A stretch of DNA of 17,097 bases from Anaerolineales bacterium UBA6663 (GCA_002455335.1 DKKP01000285.1:1-17097); one strand, 5' to 3'. Shown: positions 1 through 7,390, counted from the stretch's first letter. Numbers and translations are program-made. Notes: generated by a model not told the origin, from the sequence alone.

Positions 1-297
1 GGCTGCGGCATATGCCGCGAACCGCTGTGCGCCTCGTAGATCCCGAGCCGCGGCGTTGGCATGGCCGGCCGACGTCCGCGCCTGAGACATCGTGGCCTCG
101 CCATTCACCCAGGCGCGCGCCAGCGCAATCGCCCGGCGCGGTCGATCGTCCGCGGGTCGCGCGGCCTCGAACAGAGGCAGGACATGCTCGGCGCAGAGCG
201 CGGCCCACAGCGCCAGCAGCCGGTGGTCGGCGTCGGTCAACGTGCCGCCGCGTCGGAGCGTGATCAAGCGCGGGTCGCGGAGCTTGGGGAGGATCAT
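1..297 (-). CDS. Imm-5-like putative immunity protein, 5' part only
   Basis: The reverse strand opens with ATG at 297 and stays open for 99 codons to the window edge, so the 3' part is missing. The protein begins MILPKLRDPRLITLRRGG and continues LTDADHRLLALWAALCAEHV, LPLFEAARPADDRPRRAI and ALARAWVNGE, then an Ala-rich stretch (SAGHANAAARDLRGAQRFAA). This series matches my memory of the Imm-5-like 'putative immunity protein' family, once mislabelled as exonuclease SbcC. The family is assumed to be cytosolic and helical, and its biochemical function is not established. An in-frame TGA at 319-321 makes ATG 297 the only ATG choice, although no clear Shine-Dalgarno sequence precedes it. It follows two membrane-protein genes on the same strand, 101 bases downstream of the nearer one. 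No toxin gene is visible nearby, so an immunity role is unproven. Confidence 0.72.
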   Translation of the reverse strand, partial: MILPKLRDPRLITLRRGGTLTDADHRLLALWAALCAEHVLPLFEAARPADDRPRRAIALARAWVNGEATMSQARTSAGHANAAARDLRGAQRFAAYAAA

Positions 298-398
298 GTT
301 CGCGGTCTGCGGATGCGTTCAGGCCAGCTTTTCGGCTGTAGCCGTTGGTTGGGAAGACAGCGAGATCACCAGGAGGGAAATGCTACAGGACTGACGCG

Positions 399-1043
399 TC
401 AGCCGACCAGTTGAGCCGAGGCCTGGCTCTCCTGCGCGCGGGCCCCAAGCAGGTAAAGCGCCTGCCAGGCGCTCACGACGACGCCGAGCAACACGACGCC
501 GCCCTCGAAGTCTGGAGCGACGTACACAAACCAGGCCGGGACCCCGGCCGCGATGTACAGCGCACTCAGGGCTCGCGGAATTCGACGGGTCGTCCAGCCG
601 GCCGCCCCAAGCAAGACATGGGCCCAACCCCAGAAATGCCAGCCAGCTCCGATGACGCCGGCGATCTGCGTACCCCAGACGGTCAGGACCGTGATGGAGT
701 GCTCCAGTTGGAGATCCGGGTGAGCCAGATGATAGCTGCGGTTCGCGGAACGCAGACACGCGACGCCGACCCAGGCCGCCGCCGCCACCCAGGCCGCTGA
801 GGTCGCCCAGGACAGGCGCTGCGAGGCGTTGCCGCCGATCCGTGACCGAATCGCAGAAAACGAAACGATCAGGCTGGCCGCCGCGATGGGCCCATAGAGA
901 AAGTCGGCCACGTTGTAGGTCCACGGGCCGAGGGCCGAGCGGAGATCGCCAGTCAGATAAATGAAGGCCGGCGCGATGTAAGCGGCGATCAACACCAAGG
1001 AGGCGATACCGCCCCATTTCGAACGTGGCATGCCTGTAACCAT
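399..1043 (-). CDS. Polytopic membrane protein of unknown function (DUF4386-like)
   Basis: This is a 214-residue integral membrane protein with about six hydrophobic segments, near residues 11-30, 45-65, 77-96, 117-150, 157-176 and 180-198. Visible landmarks are WGGIASLVLIAAYIAPAF at the N-terminus and GAGWHFWGWAHVLLGAAGW in the middle. The layout recalls DUF4386-type membrane proteins, but I cannot confirm the family or a function. The start is uncertain. ATG 1043 lies one base after the TGA of the upstream gene (1045-1047), which fits translational coupling. ATG 1031 (MPRSKW) is an equally good alternative and would give 210 residues. Neither has a strong Shine-Dalgarno sequence. A longer reading of this DNA in another minus frame (319-1017) is Arg/Gly-rich with no membrane pattern and is taken as a shadow. 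Confidence 0.7.
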   Translation of the reverse strand: MVTGMPRSKWGGIASLVLIAAYIAPAFIYLTGDLRSALGPWTYNVADFLYGPIAAASLIVSFSAIRSRIGGNASQRLSWATSAAWVAAAAWVGVACLRSANRSYHLAHPDLQLEHSITVLTVWGTQIAGVIGAGWHFWGWAHVLLGAAGWTTRRIPRALSALYIAAGVPAWFVYVAPDFEGGVVLLGVVVSAWQALYLLGARAQESQASAQLVG

Positions 1044-1044
1044 A

Positions 1045-1554
1045 TCACGAAGTGCCGGCCGGCGCGCCGCGACGGGCACGGTTGAGCGCCACCCGGACGC
1101 CCTCGGCCAGCACCTGGAGCACCAGGAAGAAGAACGCGGCCTGCAGCGCGGTCAGACCCGCGGCGATCTGCATCAGGCCGCTGTCGCCGATAGAGGCGCG
1201 AAGCAACTGGCTCAACGCGGTCATGAGGCCCGTCACGAGATACACCCAGGCGAAGATCCCGGCGGCGGACGCGATCTGCAGCCAGCGGTCCGGCGTATCG
1301 AACGGCGCCCATCCCGTTCGTGCGGGGCCTGCGACGGCGCCTCGCACCGTGACGCTCGGAACGGATTGCCGTTCAGCCGTGTCCGGCGGGAGATACCCAA
1401 GTCGCTCGAGGAGGAGCCGGCGGATCGCTTCAAGGCCTTCGGCCAGCACGACGCCGTTGTGGCGTTGCTGCCAGAGGGCCACGAGGTCGTCGGTGTCGTG
1501 ACTGGCGTAGGCCTGCTGCTGCTGGCGGACCAGATCGCTATGCCGTTCACCCAT
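1045..1554 (-). CDS. Small two-helix membrane protein, unknown function
   Basis: This 169-residue protein has a soluble N-terminal part of about 90 residues and two membrane helices near residues 91-117 and 127-154, followed by a short basic tail. The N-terminal part contains LVRQQQQAYASHDTDDLVAL and AEGLEAIRRLLLERLGYLPP. Such 'acidic turn plus ILLERLG' segments occur in uncharacterised membrane proteins of Chloroflexota-like genomes, but I cannot name the family. ATG 1554 is chosen because GGGGTG lies just upstream. The open frame extends to 1746, but that extension looks non-coding. The TGA at 1045-1047 nearly abuts the next gene's ATG at 1043, so the two are probably one operon. A sigma-54-like sequence lies about 50 bases upstream. 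Confidence 0.68.
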   Translation of the reverse strand: MGERHSDLVRQQQQAYASHDTDDLVALWQQRHNGVVLAEGLEAIRRLLLERLGYLPPDTAERQSVPSVTVRGAVAGPARTGWAPFDTPDRWLQIASAAGIFAWVYLVTGLMTALSQLLRASIGDSGLMQIAAGLTALQAAFFFLVLQVLAEGVRVALNRARRGAPAGTS

Positions 1555-1868
1555 CGGGTCACCCCAATCGCCGAGCGTGAGGGCAGTCTCGGCATCCCCG
1601 GCGTCGCAAGAATCGTGCCAGCTCGAGCCCCATCGGGCGATAGGCCGACGATGTCGGTCATCAGCAGCACCCCGCAATGCGAGGATCGGCCACAGCAAAG
1701 TCAGAACAAAACCCACGCTGCCTGGTCGACGACCAGCGCGGCGCATTCTACGGAGGCGCCCGGCCTGGCCGGTGGGTCTCAGCGCGCGATCACCCTACGG
1801 CCGGCGAGGCGCCGCCGTGTAGCTGCGAGAGTGCGAATCCGGGGGGGGGTGTCTGTTTGCGCGCGGGG
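1555..1868. other. 314-base gap between two minus-strand genes
   Basis: No convincing gene is present. On the minus strand, going away from the LuxR-type gene, it holds a run of nine C (1841-1849 on the plus strand as G9), then a palindromic segment ACCGGCCAGGCCGG near 1760-1775. A 7-base-arm palindrome CTGGTCGTCGACCAG at 1722-1736 is followed a few bases later by GTTTT. Finally there is the sigma-54-like site at 1606-1620. The palindromes could end transcription of the regulator gene, but none is followed by a proper T run. Confidence 0.5.
1606..1620 (-). promoter_or_regulatory. Sigma-54 (-24/-12)-like promoter sequence
   Basis: Read on the minus strand the sequence is TGGCACGATTCTTGC. It matches the sigma-54 consensus TGGCACR-N4-TTGC at every conserved base, with ten bases between the GG and GC pairs. 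A start site about 12 bases after the GC would lie near 1594, giving a leader of about 40 bases before ATG 1554. This is ideal placement, but use depends on the organism having RpoN, which cannot be seen here. Confidence 0.4.
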
Positions 1869-4664
1869 CTAGAGGATGTGGAGTTCGCGCGCGCGGGCCA
1901 CGGCCTCGGTGCGCGTCCTGGCGCCCAGCTTGGCAAAGATGCGCAGGTTATGGCCCTTGACCGTGTTCACGGCCACACAAAGACGCGTCGCGACTTCGGC
2001 GTTCGGGAGGCCAAGGGCGATCAGCCGCAGGACCTCGAGCTCGCGGTCGCTCAGCGGCTCCTCAAGGCCCGGATGTGCCGTCGTTTGCGACGCAGTCTGC
2101 GCGAAGGCCGCCATAAGCCGATAGGCGAAGCCATCCACCCGCTGATCGTCCGCCAGGTCGAAGTCCCGGGGCTGGGGCGTCTGCCGGTTACGCCAGGCGC
2201 TATGCTCGTCGAGCAGACGCCGCAGGGCGTCGCCCTCGTCGATGAACACGCGCACGAAGCCCTCGGTTGCAGCCAGGCTCAGCGCCTGGTGCAGCGCGGC
2301 CAGCGCCTGCGGCCGTCGGTGGAGCGCCTGGAGCGCAAGCGCCTTCACCGTCAGGATCTCGATCAGGCTGGCCGACCGGCCCCCCGCTTCGGCGGCCTGG
2401 CCGAGTCGATCCAGAAGCGCGGCGGCGTCGTGTAGGACAGCTATCGAACGACGTTGCTGGCCAAGCGCCAGGAGCGCCCGGGCCAGCGTGACATGTTCGT
2501 ACTCGCGTGGATAGCCGAGGGCGTCCTCAGTCGTGAGCCCGGCCTTCTTTGCCCACTCGAGGGCATCGTCGATACGACCCTGACGGATCCAGATCCGGGC
2601 CTTGCGCGCGGCGACCGGGCGCATCTCGGGCACGGCCGTCGGGAAGTACAACTGCTCCGCCTCTTCGAGATAACCGAGCGCGCGTTCCAACTCTCCGGCG
2701 GCCTCGCTCGACCGCGCCTGCACCAGGCGCAGCTGATAGCCCCAGCCCGGAAGGCCAGCCGGCTCACCCAACGCGAGGCTCTGCTGCAGAAAACGCTCGG
2801 CGGCGTGAAGGTCGTTGCGCTCCAGGGCCAGCCCAGAGAGGCCAAGCGCCATATCGGCCGCGCCGGGCAACGCCTCGGCGTCCGGCGGGGTCGTTTCGCG
2901 CAAAGCGCGTTCGTACAGGTCCGCGGCCTCGCGCAGACGGCCCTGGGCCAGTCGGATGTCGGCAAGTACCGGGATGCCGCTCAGCGCGAAACCCGGCTGC
3001 TCGGTCCGCTTCACCCGGTCCATGCCCAGCACCAACGCATCGGCCGAGGCCTCGAGATCGCCCAGGAGCAGATACGCCGCGCCAAGCATGGCCGCCGCGC
3101 CTGCGCTGCGGAAGAAGTCGTCGTCGGGAAGAAGCGCCAGGGTCCGTTGCGCGTGACCAACCGCGTCAGGCGCGTTGCCCTGGGCGAGCGAAAGCGTGGC
3201 ACGCGCCAGGGCCAGCGTGGCCGGCAACGTGGCAAACTCGGCTTCGTCGGCGACCACGCGGTCGTTTGGGAGCGCGACGAGCCCGCGCTCGGCGTCCTGC
3301 AAGCGCGGCTCAGCTGCCTCGAGCTGGCCGAAGTCGAGCAGCGCCCAGGCGTAACCGGCGCACAGCACAGGGCGCGCCCGGATCACGGCGTCGGGCAGCG
3401 CCTTCATCCAGTTGAGAAACACCGTGTTCTGGCGATAGCTGCGGAAGGTCGAGGGCCAGGCCAGTTCGGCCACGGTCGCCGCTCGATCGAGATCGCCGGC
3501 CGCCACCGAATGCTGGAAGGCCTCCGACGGATAGCCGTGGTCGGCGAGCCAGGCGCTGGCCCGGCCGTGGCAGGTTTTGGCTTCGTGCTCGTCCTGGCCC
3601 AGACGTTGACGCAGAAGATCGCCGAAGAGCCTGTGATAGCGATACCAGCGGCGTTCGCCATCGAGCGGCACGCTGAAGAGATTCGCGCGTTCGAGGTACT
3701 CGAGCGCCTCTTGTCCGCGTAGCGCTGGATCCTGCACGACGGCCTCGCACAGCGGCGCGCACATCCGCTCGAGGATGGATGTATGAAGCAGGAACTTCTG
3801 GATGGGCTGTGGCTGGCGGCCGAGCACTTCCGCGAGGAGGTAGTCGAGCACGAAGTGGTGGCTGCCGGTGAACGTTTGGATAAGGCGCTCGCGGTCGCCA
3901 TGGCGCGGGCCGTCGGGCGTGCTCTGCAAGGCCAGGGCCGCCAACTGCAGGCCCGCGGCCCAGCCCTCGGTGCGTGCTCCGAGGGCCGCGATCGCGGCCT
4001 CGGTCAGGCCCAGGCCCATCATCTGGTTGAGGAAGTCGGTGGCCTCGGCCGTCGTGAACAGCAGGTCGGCTGCGCGCAGTTCGACAAGCTGGCCGCGGGC
4101 GCGCAGACGGGCGAGCGCCAGGTCGGGGTCCTCGCGGGTTGCGATGACGAGGTGGATCTGCGGCGGCAGGTGGTCGAGCAGGAAGGTCAGGACCTCGTCT
4201 ACCGGGCGCGCGTCGAGGGCGTGGTAGTCATCCAGGACCAGACAGATCGGTTGGGAGAGCCCGGCGAGCTCGTTGAGCCAGGCTGCCAACAGGGCCTCGA
4301 CGGGTGGAGGCTGAGGCGCTTCCAGCGCCGCGAGGAGGCCGAGGCCCGTCTCGGGCGCGACGATCTGCACCGCCGCGGCCAGATAGGCCAGGAACCGGAT
4401 CGGGTCACCGTCATCTTCATCCAACGAGACCCAGGCGAAGCGTGGGCCGGTCGGGTCAGTCGTCGTCGCGGACGTCTCGATCCAGGCGCTCAAGAGCGTC
4501 GTCTTCCCGAAACCGGCCGGCGCCGACACCAGGGTGAGCTTGCGGGCAAAGGCTGCACCGTTGCGCAGGCCGGAGTTGAGGCGCTCGATAAGCCTTGGTC
4601 GTCTGACGGCGTTTGGGCGCAGCGGTGGCAGGTACAGCTTGGTCGCGAGGATCGTTGCGGACAC
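1869..4664 (-). CDS. MalT/LAL-type ATP-dependent LuxR-family transcriptional regulator
   Basis: This is a 931-residue regulator of the LAL (large ATP-binding LuxR) class, of which MalT is the model. These STAND-type ATPases bind an inducer and ATP, oligomerise and activate transcription. The N-terminus SATILATKLYLPPLRPNAV is typical. Walker A APAGFGKTT lies at residues 48-56 and Walker B LVLDD at 142-146. A long helical-repeat (TPR-like) middle follows, and a LuxR-type helix-turn-helix ends the protein at about 871-931 (LSDRELEVLRLIALGL, NTVKGHNLRIFAKLGARTRT). The GTG at 4664 is chosen because GGAGAG sits eight bases upstream and because family members begin at this point. The open frame continues to 4724 without family resemblance. 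About 930 residues is normal for LAL proteins. The target is unknown; neighbouring small membrane proteins or the 4890-6150 pair are candidates by position only. Confidence 0.93.
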   Translation of the reverse strand: MSATILATKLYLPPLRPNAVRRPRLIERLNSGLRNGAAFARKLTLVSAPAGFGKTTLLSAWIETSATTTDPTGPRFAWVSLDEDDGDPIRFLAYLAAAVQIVAPETGLGLLAALEAPQPPPVEALLAAWLNELAGLSQPICLVLDDYHALDARPVDEVLTFLLDHLPPQIHLVIATREDPDLALARLRARGQLVELRAADLLFTTAEATDFLNQMMGLGLTEAAIAALGARTEGWAAGLQLAALALQSTPDGPRHGDRERLIQTFTGSHHFVLDYLLAEVLGRQPQPIQKFLLHTSILERMCAPLCEAVVQDPALRGQEALEYLERANLFSVPLDGERRWYRYHRLFGDLLRQRLGQDEHEAKTCHGRASAWLADHGYPSEAFQHSVAAGDLDRAATVAELAWPSTFRSYRQNTVFLNWMKALPDAVIRARPVLCAGYAWALLDFGQLEAAEPRLQDAERGLVALPNDRVVADEAEFATLPATLALARATLSLAQGNAPDAVGHAQRTLALLPDDDFFRSAGAAAMLGAAYLLLGDLEASADALVLGMDRVKRTEQPGFALSGIPVLADIRLAQGRLREAADLYERALRETTPPDAEALPGAADMALGLSGLALERNDLHAAERFLQQSLALGEPAGLPGWGYQLRLVQARSSEAAGELERALGYLEEAEQLYFPTAVPEMRPVAARKARIWIRQGRIDDALEWAKKAGLTTEDALGYPREYEHVTLARALLALGQQRRSIAVLHDAAALLDRLGQAAEAGGRSASLIEILTVKALALQALHRRPQALAALHQALSLAATEGFVRVFIDEGDALRRLLDEHSAWRNRQTPQPRDFDLADDQRVDGFAYRLMAAFAQTASQTTAHPGLEEPLSDRELEVLRLIALGLPNAEVATRLCVAVNTVKGHNLRIFAKLGARTRTEAVARARELHIL

Positions 4665-4706
4665 GACAGCTACTCTCCGAACGCAGGGCAGCTCTGCGAT
4701 CCCACG

Positions 4707-4712
4707 AGTGTA
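4707..4712 (-). promoter_or_regulatory. Possible -10 element upstream of the LAL regulator
   Basis: The minus strand reads TACACT here, four of six matches to TATAAT, about 42 bases before the GTG start at 4664. I could not find a convincing -35 at normal spacing. The 225-base gap between this gene and the one upstream implies that a separate promoter is possible. Confidence 0.2.
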
Positions 4713-4889
4713 CTCCCTTCGCACCCCTTCCGGCTACACCAGACCCGACGCGGCGTGTATGGGTTATTTGCCAGTGTGGGATGCTCGGCCGCTGATTTCG
4801 CGGATAACGCCCATACGGTCGCCAGAGCGGTCGTCATCGATGATCAGCGTGATGGGATCGGCACAGGCGGCCAGGTCGTTGACTCTAGC

Positions 4890-5576
4890 TCAAGCCCCCG
4901 CGCCACCCAGATCCTTGTCTTCCATCTCCCAGGCATGATCGAGCGTGTGATACGCCGTGTGCCGGATCAGGTAGCGCAGCGGCCACTTGGCCACTTTACC
5001 GGCCAACTTGCCCTGGGCGTGGAACTGCCGGATCGCGTCGCGATAGGCGTTCCGATGCGCGGCCAGCCCTTCATCGGTTCGCAGCACGTCGAGCGGCGCG
5101 GCCACGCCGATCTTCTTGGCCCAATCCTGTTGAGCCAGCAACACATGCCGAACGATGTGTTCGCGGTCACGGCCGCCACCGCGCGGGCCCGCCCGCATCT
5201 CGGCCGAGACGCGAGAGCGCACATCGTCGAAGAAAGACCAGCTCGCCTGCAACAGCGCCAGATCGCGCTCGAGGGCCTCGGCCGTCAGCGGCTGCTGATC
5301 GATGGTCGAGAATGTAAACGAGATGCCCCAGAAGTCTGTCGAGCTCGAGCCCGGATAGCGTTCGACCACCTCGAACGCATCGGAGGACGCGAACGCGGCG
5401 CCCATCCCAGCCAGCGTCGCCACCGGGCGATAGCGCGGCAGATAAGCTCGCAGCCGTTCGATCGCGGCCTCCTCGGTCTTGGCGCCGCGCTCGAGGCCAG
5501 GCCAGTCCGGCGCGACAGCGATCACGCGCTTGCCCTTGGGCCCGATCTCCATCACCAGCCTGATTGGGTTTGCCAT
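4890..5576 (-). CDS. Conserved protein with HicB-like N-terminus and DinB-like C-terminus
   Basis: This is a 228-residue soluble protein. Residues 1-55 (NPIRLVMEIGPKGKRVIAVA, PDWPGLERGAKTEEAAIERL) resemble the HicB/UPF0150 pattern, a short beta-hairpin followed by WPG and an acidic helix. The middle contains VERYPGSSSTDFWGISF, and the C-terminus has REHIVRHVLLAQQDWAKKIG and LIRHTAYHTLDHAWEMED, a His-containing helical pattern like DinB proteins. I recall uncharacterised homologues in actinobacteria and Chloroflexota; no reaction is known. ATG 5576 is chosen for AGGA five to nine bases upstream and for the MANPIRL start; the open frame to 5690 runs through the end of the preceding gene. It lies 31 bases after that DinB-family gene, so the two are probably cotranscribed. 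After its TGA the same frame stays open for 41 more codons. Confidence 0.82.
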   Translation of the reverse strand: MANPIRLVMEIGPKGKRVIAVAPDWPGLERGAKTEEAAIERLRAYLPRYRPVATLAGMGAAFASSDAFEVVERYPGSSSTDFWGISFTFSTIDQQPLTAEALERDLALLQASWSFFDDVRSRVSAEMRAGPRGGGRDREHIVRHVLLAQQDWAKKIGVAAPLDVLRTDEGLAAHRNAYRDAIRQFHAQGKLAGKVAKWPLRYLIRHTAYHTLDHAWEMEDKDLGGAGA

Positions 5577-5607
5577 CGTGTGTCCTTTCCGCCATCTCCG
5601 CGCTGGC

Positions 5608-6150
5608 TCAGGCCTCCGCGTCGCCCTGCCCGGTCCGCACGATCCGCGCCCCGAACTGTTCGGGGTGCGCCGCCTGATAGCCCCAGACATCCAGCTCGGG
5701 CACAGTGACCCCGGCCCGGCTCAAGAACGTGGTGATGTCGGTCCGATGTGCGATGCCGTGATACGCGATCGACATGAAGATCAGGCGTGCCTCATAGTCG
5801 AAGCTCCAGCCCTGACCCTCTTCATGAACATTCTGCGTGGGTGCGACGCTGCGCACCATCTCCTGAAGATGCCTGCTCAGCTCAGCCTCGAAAGCCGCCA
5901 ACTGCGCCAGCGATGGCTGGCCATCCCACGCGAAGGGCGGCTCAGGCGCGACGCCGAGGATACGTCTCAGAAAACCGGCCTCAGCGCGTACCACGTGGAG
6001 AAAGGTGGCGAGGATCGAGCCATACGCGCCCGGGTTCGCGGCTTCAACGACTCCCACATCCAGGGTCGCGCACAGCGCCATCAACTCCTGATTAGCCCAC
6101 TGGTTGTACTGGACGAACGCCAGCAGCGTCGGTTCGGGTTCAGCGCTCAT
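5608..6150 (-). CDS. DinB family protein
   Basis: This 180-residue protein has the DinB/YfiT four-helix pattern. The sequence opens with LLAFVQYNQWANQEL and continues with LATFLHVVRAEAGFLRRIL. The C-terminal part carries SIAYHGIAHRTDITTFL. The three histidines H52, H131 and H135 correspond to the usual metal triad of this superfamily, which contains damage-inducible proteins and metal-dependent thiol-S-transferases. The substrate here is unknown. ATG 6150 is preceded by AGGAG seven bases upstream. The next gene begins 31 bases downstream, so the pair probably forms an operon with its promoter in the 169-base gap before 6320. The family call is strong; the role is not known. Confidence 0.9.
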   Translation of the reverse strand: MSAEPEPTLLAFVQYNQWANQELMALCATLDVGVVEAANPGAYGSILATFLHVVRAEAGFLRRILGVAPEPPFAWDGQPSLAQLAAFEAELSRHLQEMVRSVAPTQNVHEEGQGWSFDYEARLIFMSIAYHGIAHRTDITTFLSRAGVTVPELDVWGYQAAHPEQFGARIVRTGQGDAEA

Positions 6151-6195
6151 GGGCAGACTCCTGAGATGGGATTCGATCGACCCAGGTTACCCCAT

Positions 6196-6220
6196 AATCA
6201 GGACAGAATCCGACCTGATT
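6196..6220 (-). promoter_or_regulatory. Inverted repeat upstream of the dinB-like gene, possible operator
   Basis: AATCAGG and CCTGATT form perfect 7-base arms separated by 11 bases. The repeat lies 46-70 bases before ATG 6150. On the minus strand the second arm runs into GATTAT, a weak -10 candidate. The position between a possible -35 (TTCAAT) and that -10 would suit a repressor site, but this is only an inference. Confidence 0.3.
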
Positions 6221-6319
6221 GAACTGCGTAGGCATCGCCTTTCCGGTCGTGGGAGGCTACGATGATGCCCCCTGAGAACGACATCCCGAGTGCCGCACCT
6301 GGGGTTTGTGAGGCGCATC

Positions 6320-6883
6320 CTACACCTCGAGCACGCCGCGAAAACCACGTGCGGCGTAATAGGACTCAGCGCCGTTGTGATAGACGAAGACCGCGTCGTA
6401 GCGCCGGTCGCAGAAGAGCGCGCCGCCGAGTTTTCGGATGGGGCCCGGCGTCTGCACCCAGCTCGACGTCTTCAAGTCGAACTTGCCCTGCTTCTGCAAC
6501 GCCCGATACTGCGCCTCGGTCAGCAGCTCGACGCCCATGGCCGCCGCCATCTCCAGCGCGCTCGACCTGGGTTTGGCTTCCTTCCGCGAGTCGAGCGCCG
6601 CCCTGTCGTAGCACAGGCTGCGCCGTTCGCTCGGGCTCTCGGCCGAACAATCCATAAAGATGAACGCGCCTGTGGCCTTGTCATGCCCGACCACGTCCGG
6701 CTCGCCGCCGGTCTGCTCCATTTCGTGCAGCGACCACACCTTCTCGGGGTGCCTCTCGAGCCGGGCCAGCACGTCGGCCCAATCGATTTCAGGGTGCCGC
6801 TGCCCGTGCTTCTCGAAGCGGGCTTTCAGCGTGTCGAGCAGATCGGCGTTCTGCTTGGCAGTCAAGTCTTTCTTCCTGGCCAT
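6320..6883 (-). CDS. DUF4256 domain-containing protein
   Basis: This is a 187-residue protein and a close, full-length match to the DUF4256 family. Recognisable blocks are LLDTLKARFEKHGQRHPEID, VWSLHEMEQTGGEPDVVGHD, FIFMDCSAESPSERRSLCYD, SALEMAAAMGVELLTEAQYR and the C-terminal GGALFCDRRYDAVFVYHNGA followed by ESYYAARGFRGVLEV. The family is cytosolic and widespread in Firmicutes, Chloroflexota and others; its activity is unknown. ATG 6883 (MARKKD) is chosen for GAGG just upstream. The open frame to 7069 is Arg/Ser-rich and unlike the family. The gene is divergent from the VOC pseudogene starting at 7123 and separated from the dinB-like gene by 169 bases. Confidence 0.93.
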   Translation of the reverse strand: MARKKDLTAKQNADLLDTLKARFEKHGQRHPEIDWADVLARLERHPEKVWSLHEMEQTGGEPDVVGHDKATGAFIFMDCSAESPSERRSLCYDRAALDSRKEAKPRSSALEMAAAMGVELLTEAQYRALQKQGKFDLKTSSWVQTPGPIRKLGGALFCDRRYDAVFVYHNGAESYYAARGFRGVLEV

Positions 6884-7079
6884 GGCCCCTCTTTCATCTG
6901 GTTGAGCGCTTCGACGCAGGTGCGCCGCTCGACGTACAGTATGCCACCGAAATCGCCTGGAGCCCCCGCGTGGAGCATCGCTCGGCCGGGTTTGGCTCTG
7001 GGCGATGGCGATCAAGCGCGCCGTTCTTTGCCTCATCCTGCTGATGCGGCCTGAGTCAGACACGATCACCCGGCGACGC

Positions 7080-7085
7080 TACAAT
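7080..7085 (+). promoter_or_regulatory. Possible -10 element of the broken VOC gene
   Basis: TACAAT matches five of six bases of TATAAT and lies 38 bases before the pseudogene's ATG at 7123. No good -35 was found at 16-18 bases upstream. A strong Shine-Dalgarno sequence, AGAGGAA, precedes the ATG, so expression signals seem to have outlived the gene. Confidence 0.3.
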
Positions 7086-7122
7086 TTCGGCACATTCTTC
7101 AAGCCTGAAAGAGGAACCCGCG

Positions 7123-7329
7123 ATGCCCTCAGTGCTCAATCCCTACATCAGCTTCAACCAAAACACCCGCGATGCCATGACGTTCTAGAAGAGCTCCTTC
7201 GATAAGCTCTCAGATGGCGCGACGATCCTGGCCCAGCTCGAGCAGGCGCCTTGGGGCGACACGTTCGGGATGCTGAGCGATCGTTTTGGTGTGATGTGGT
7301 TCGTAAACATCCTCGCGCCCAAAGTCTGA
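7123..7329 (+). pseudogene. PhnB-like VOC-family protein, broken by an amber codon and internal deletion
   Basis: One frame reads MPSVLNPYISFNQNTRDAMT, then F, a TAG (7186-7188), KSSF, then DKLSDGATILAQLEQAPW, GDTFGMLSDRFGVMWFVN and ILAPKV before TGA at 7327. This matches the start and the end of PhnB/glyoxalase-like VOC proteins, which bind a metal and act on varied small molecules. Family members are about 140 residues; here only 68 codons remain. The segment between the 'FYKSxF' and 'DKLSDGAT' motifs is missing, about 70-75 codons, yet the frame is kept. The TAG sits where the family has the tyrosine of 'FY', a one-base change. The ribosome site AGAGGAA is intact. The call as a remnant is firm; which event came first cannot be told. 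Confidence 0.85.
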
Positions 7330-7390
7330 GGTCACAAGGTTCGCCTGCTTCTTGCAGGCCCGCCCCGCTCACCCCCACACGAGTCGACGC

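Noticed and set aside
145..170. Possible remnant of a regulatory region inside the Imm-5-like gene
   Set aside because: The GC-rich repeats here are explained by Ala/Arg codons in the coding frame.
319..1017. Alternative minus-strand frame of 232 codons
   Set aside because: It overlaps the 399-1043 frame, which has clear membrane helices; this one is Arg/Gly-rich and lacks a family pattern.
1555..1746. N-terminal extension of the two-helix membrane protein
   Set aside because: It would cover the sigma-54-like site, shows no similarity to the rest, and ATG 1554 has a ribosome site.
2454..3722. Plus-strand open frame of 422 codons
   Set aside because: It lies wholly antisense to the helical-repeat region of the LAL regulator and shows no domain pattern.
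3783..5708. Plus-strand open frame of 641 codons across the LAL regulator and the HicB/DinB-like gene
   Set aside because: It is antisense to two well-supported genes, has a low-complexity Arg/Gly/Gln composition and no recognisable domain; long antisense frames are expected at this GC content.
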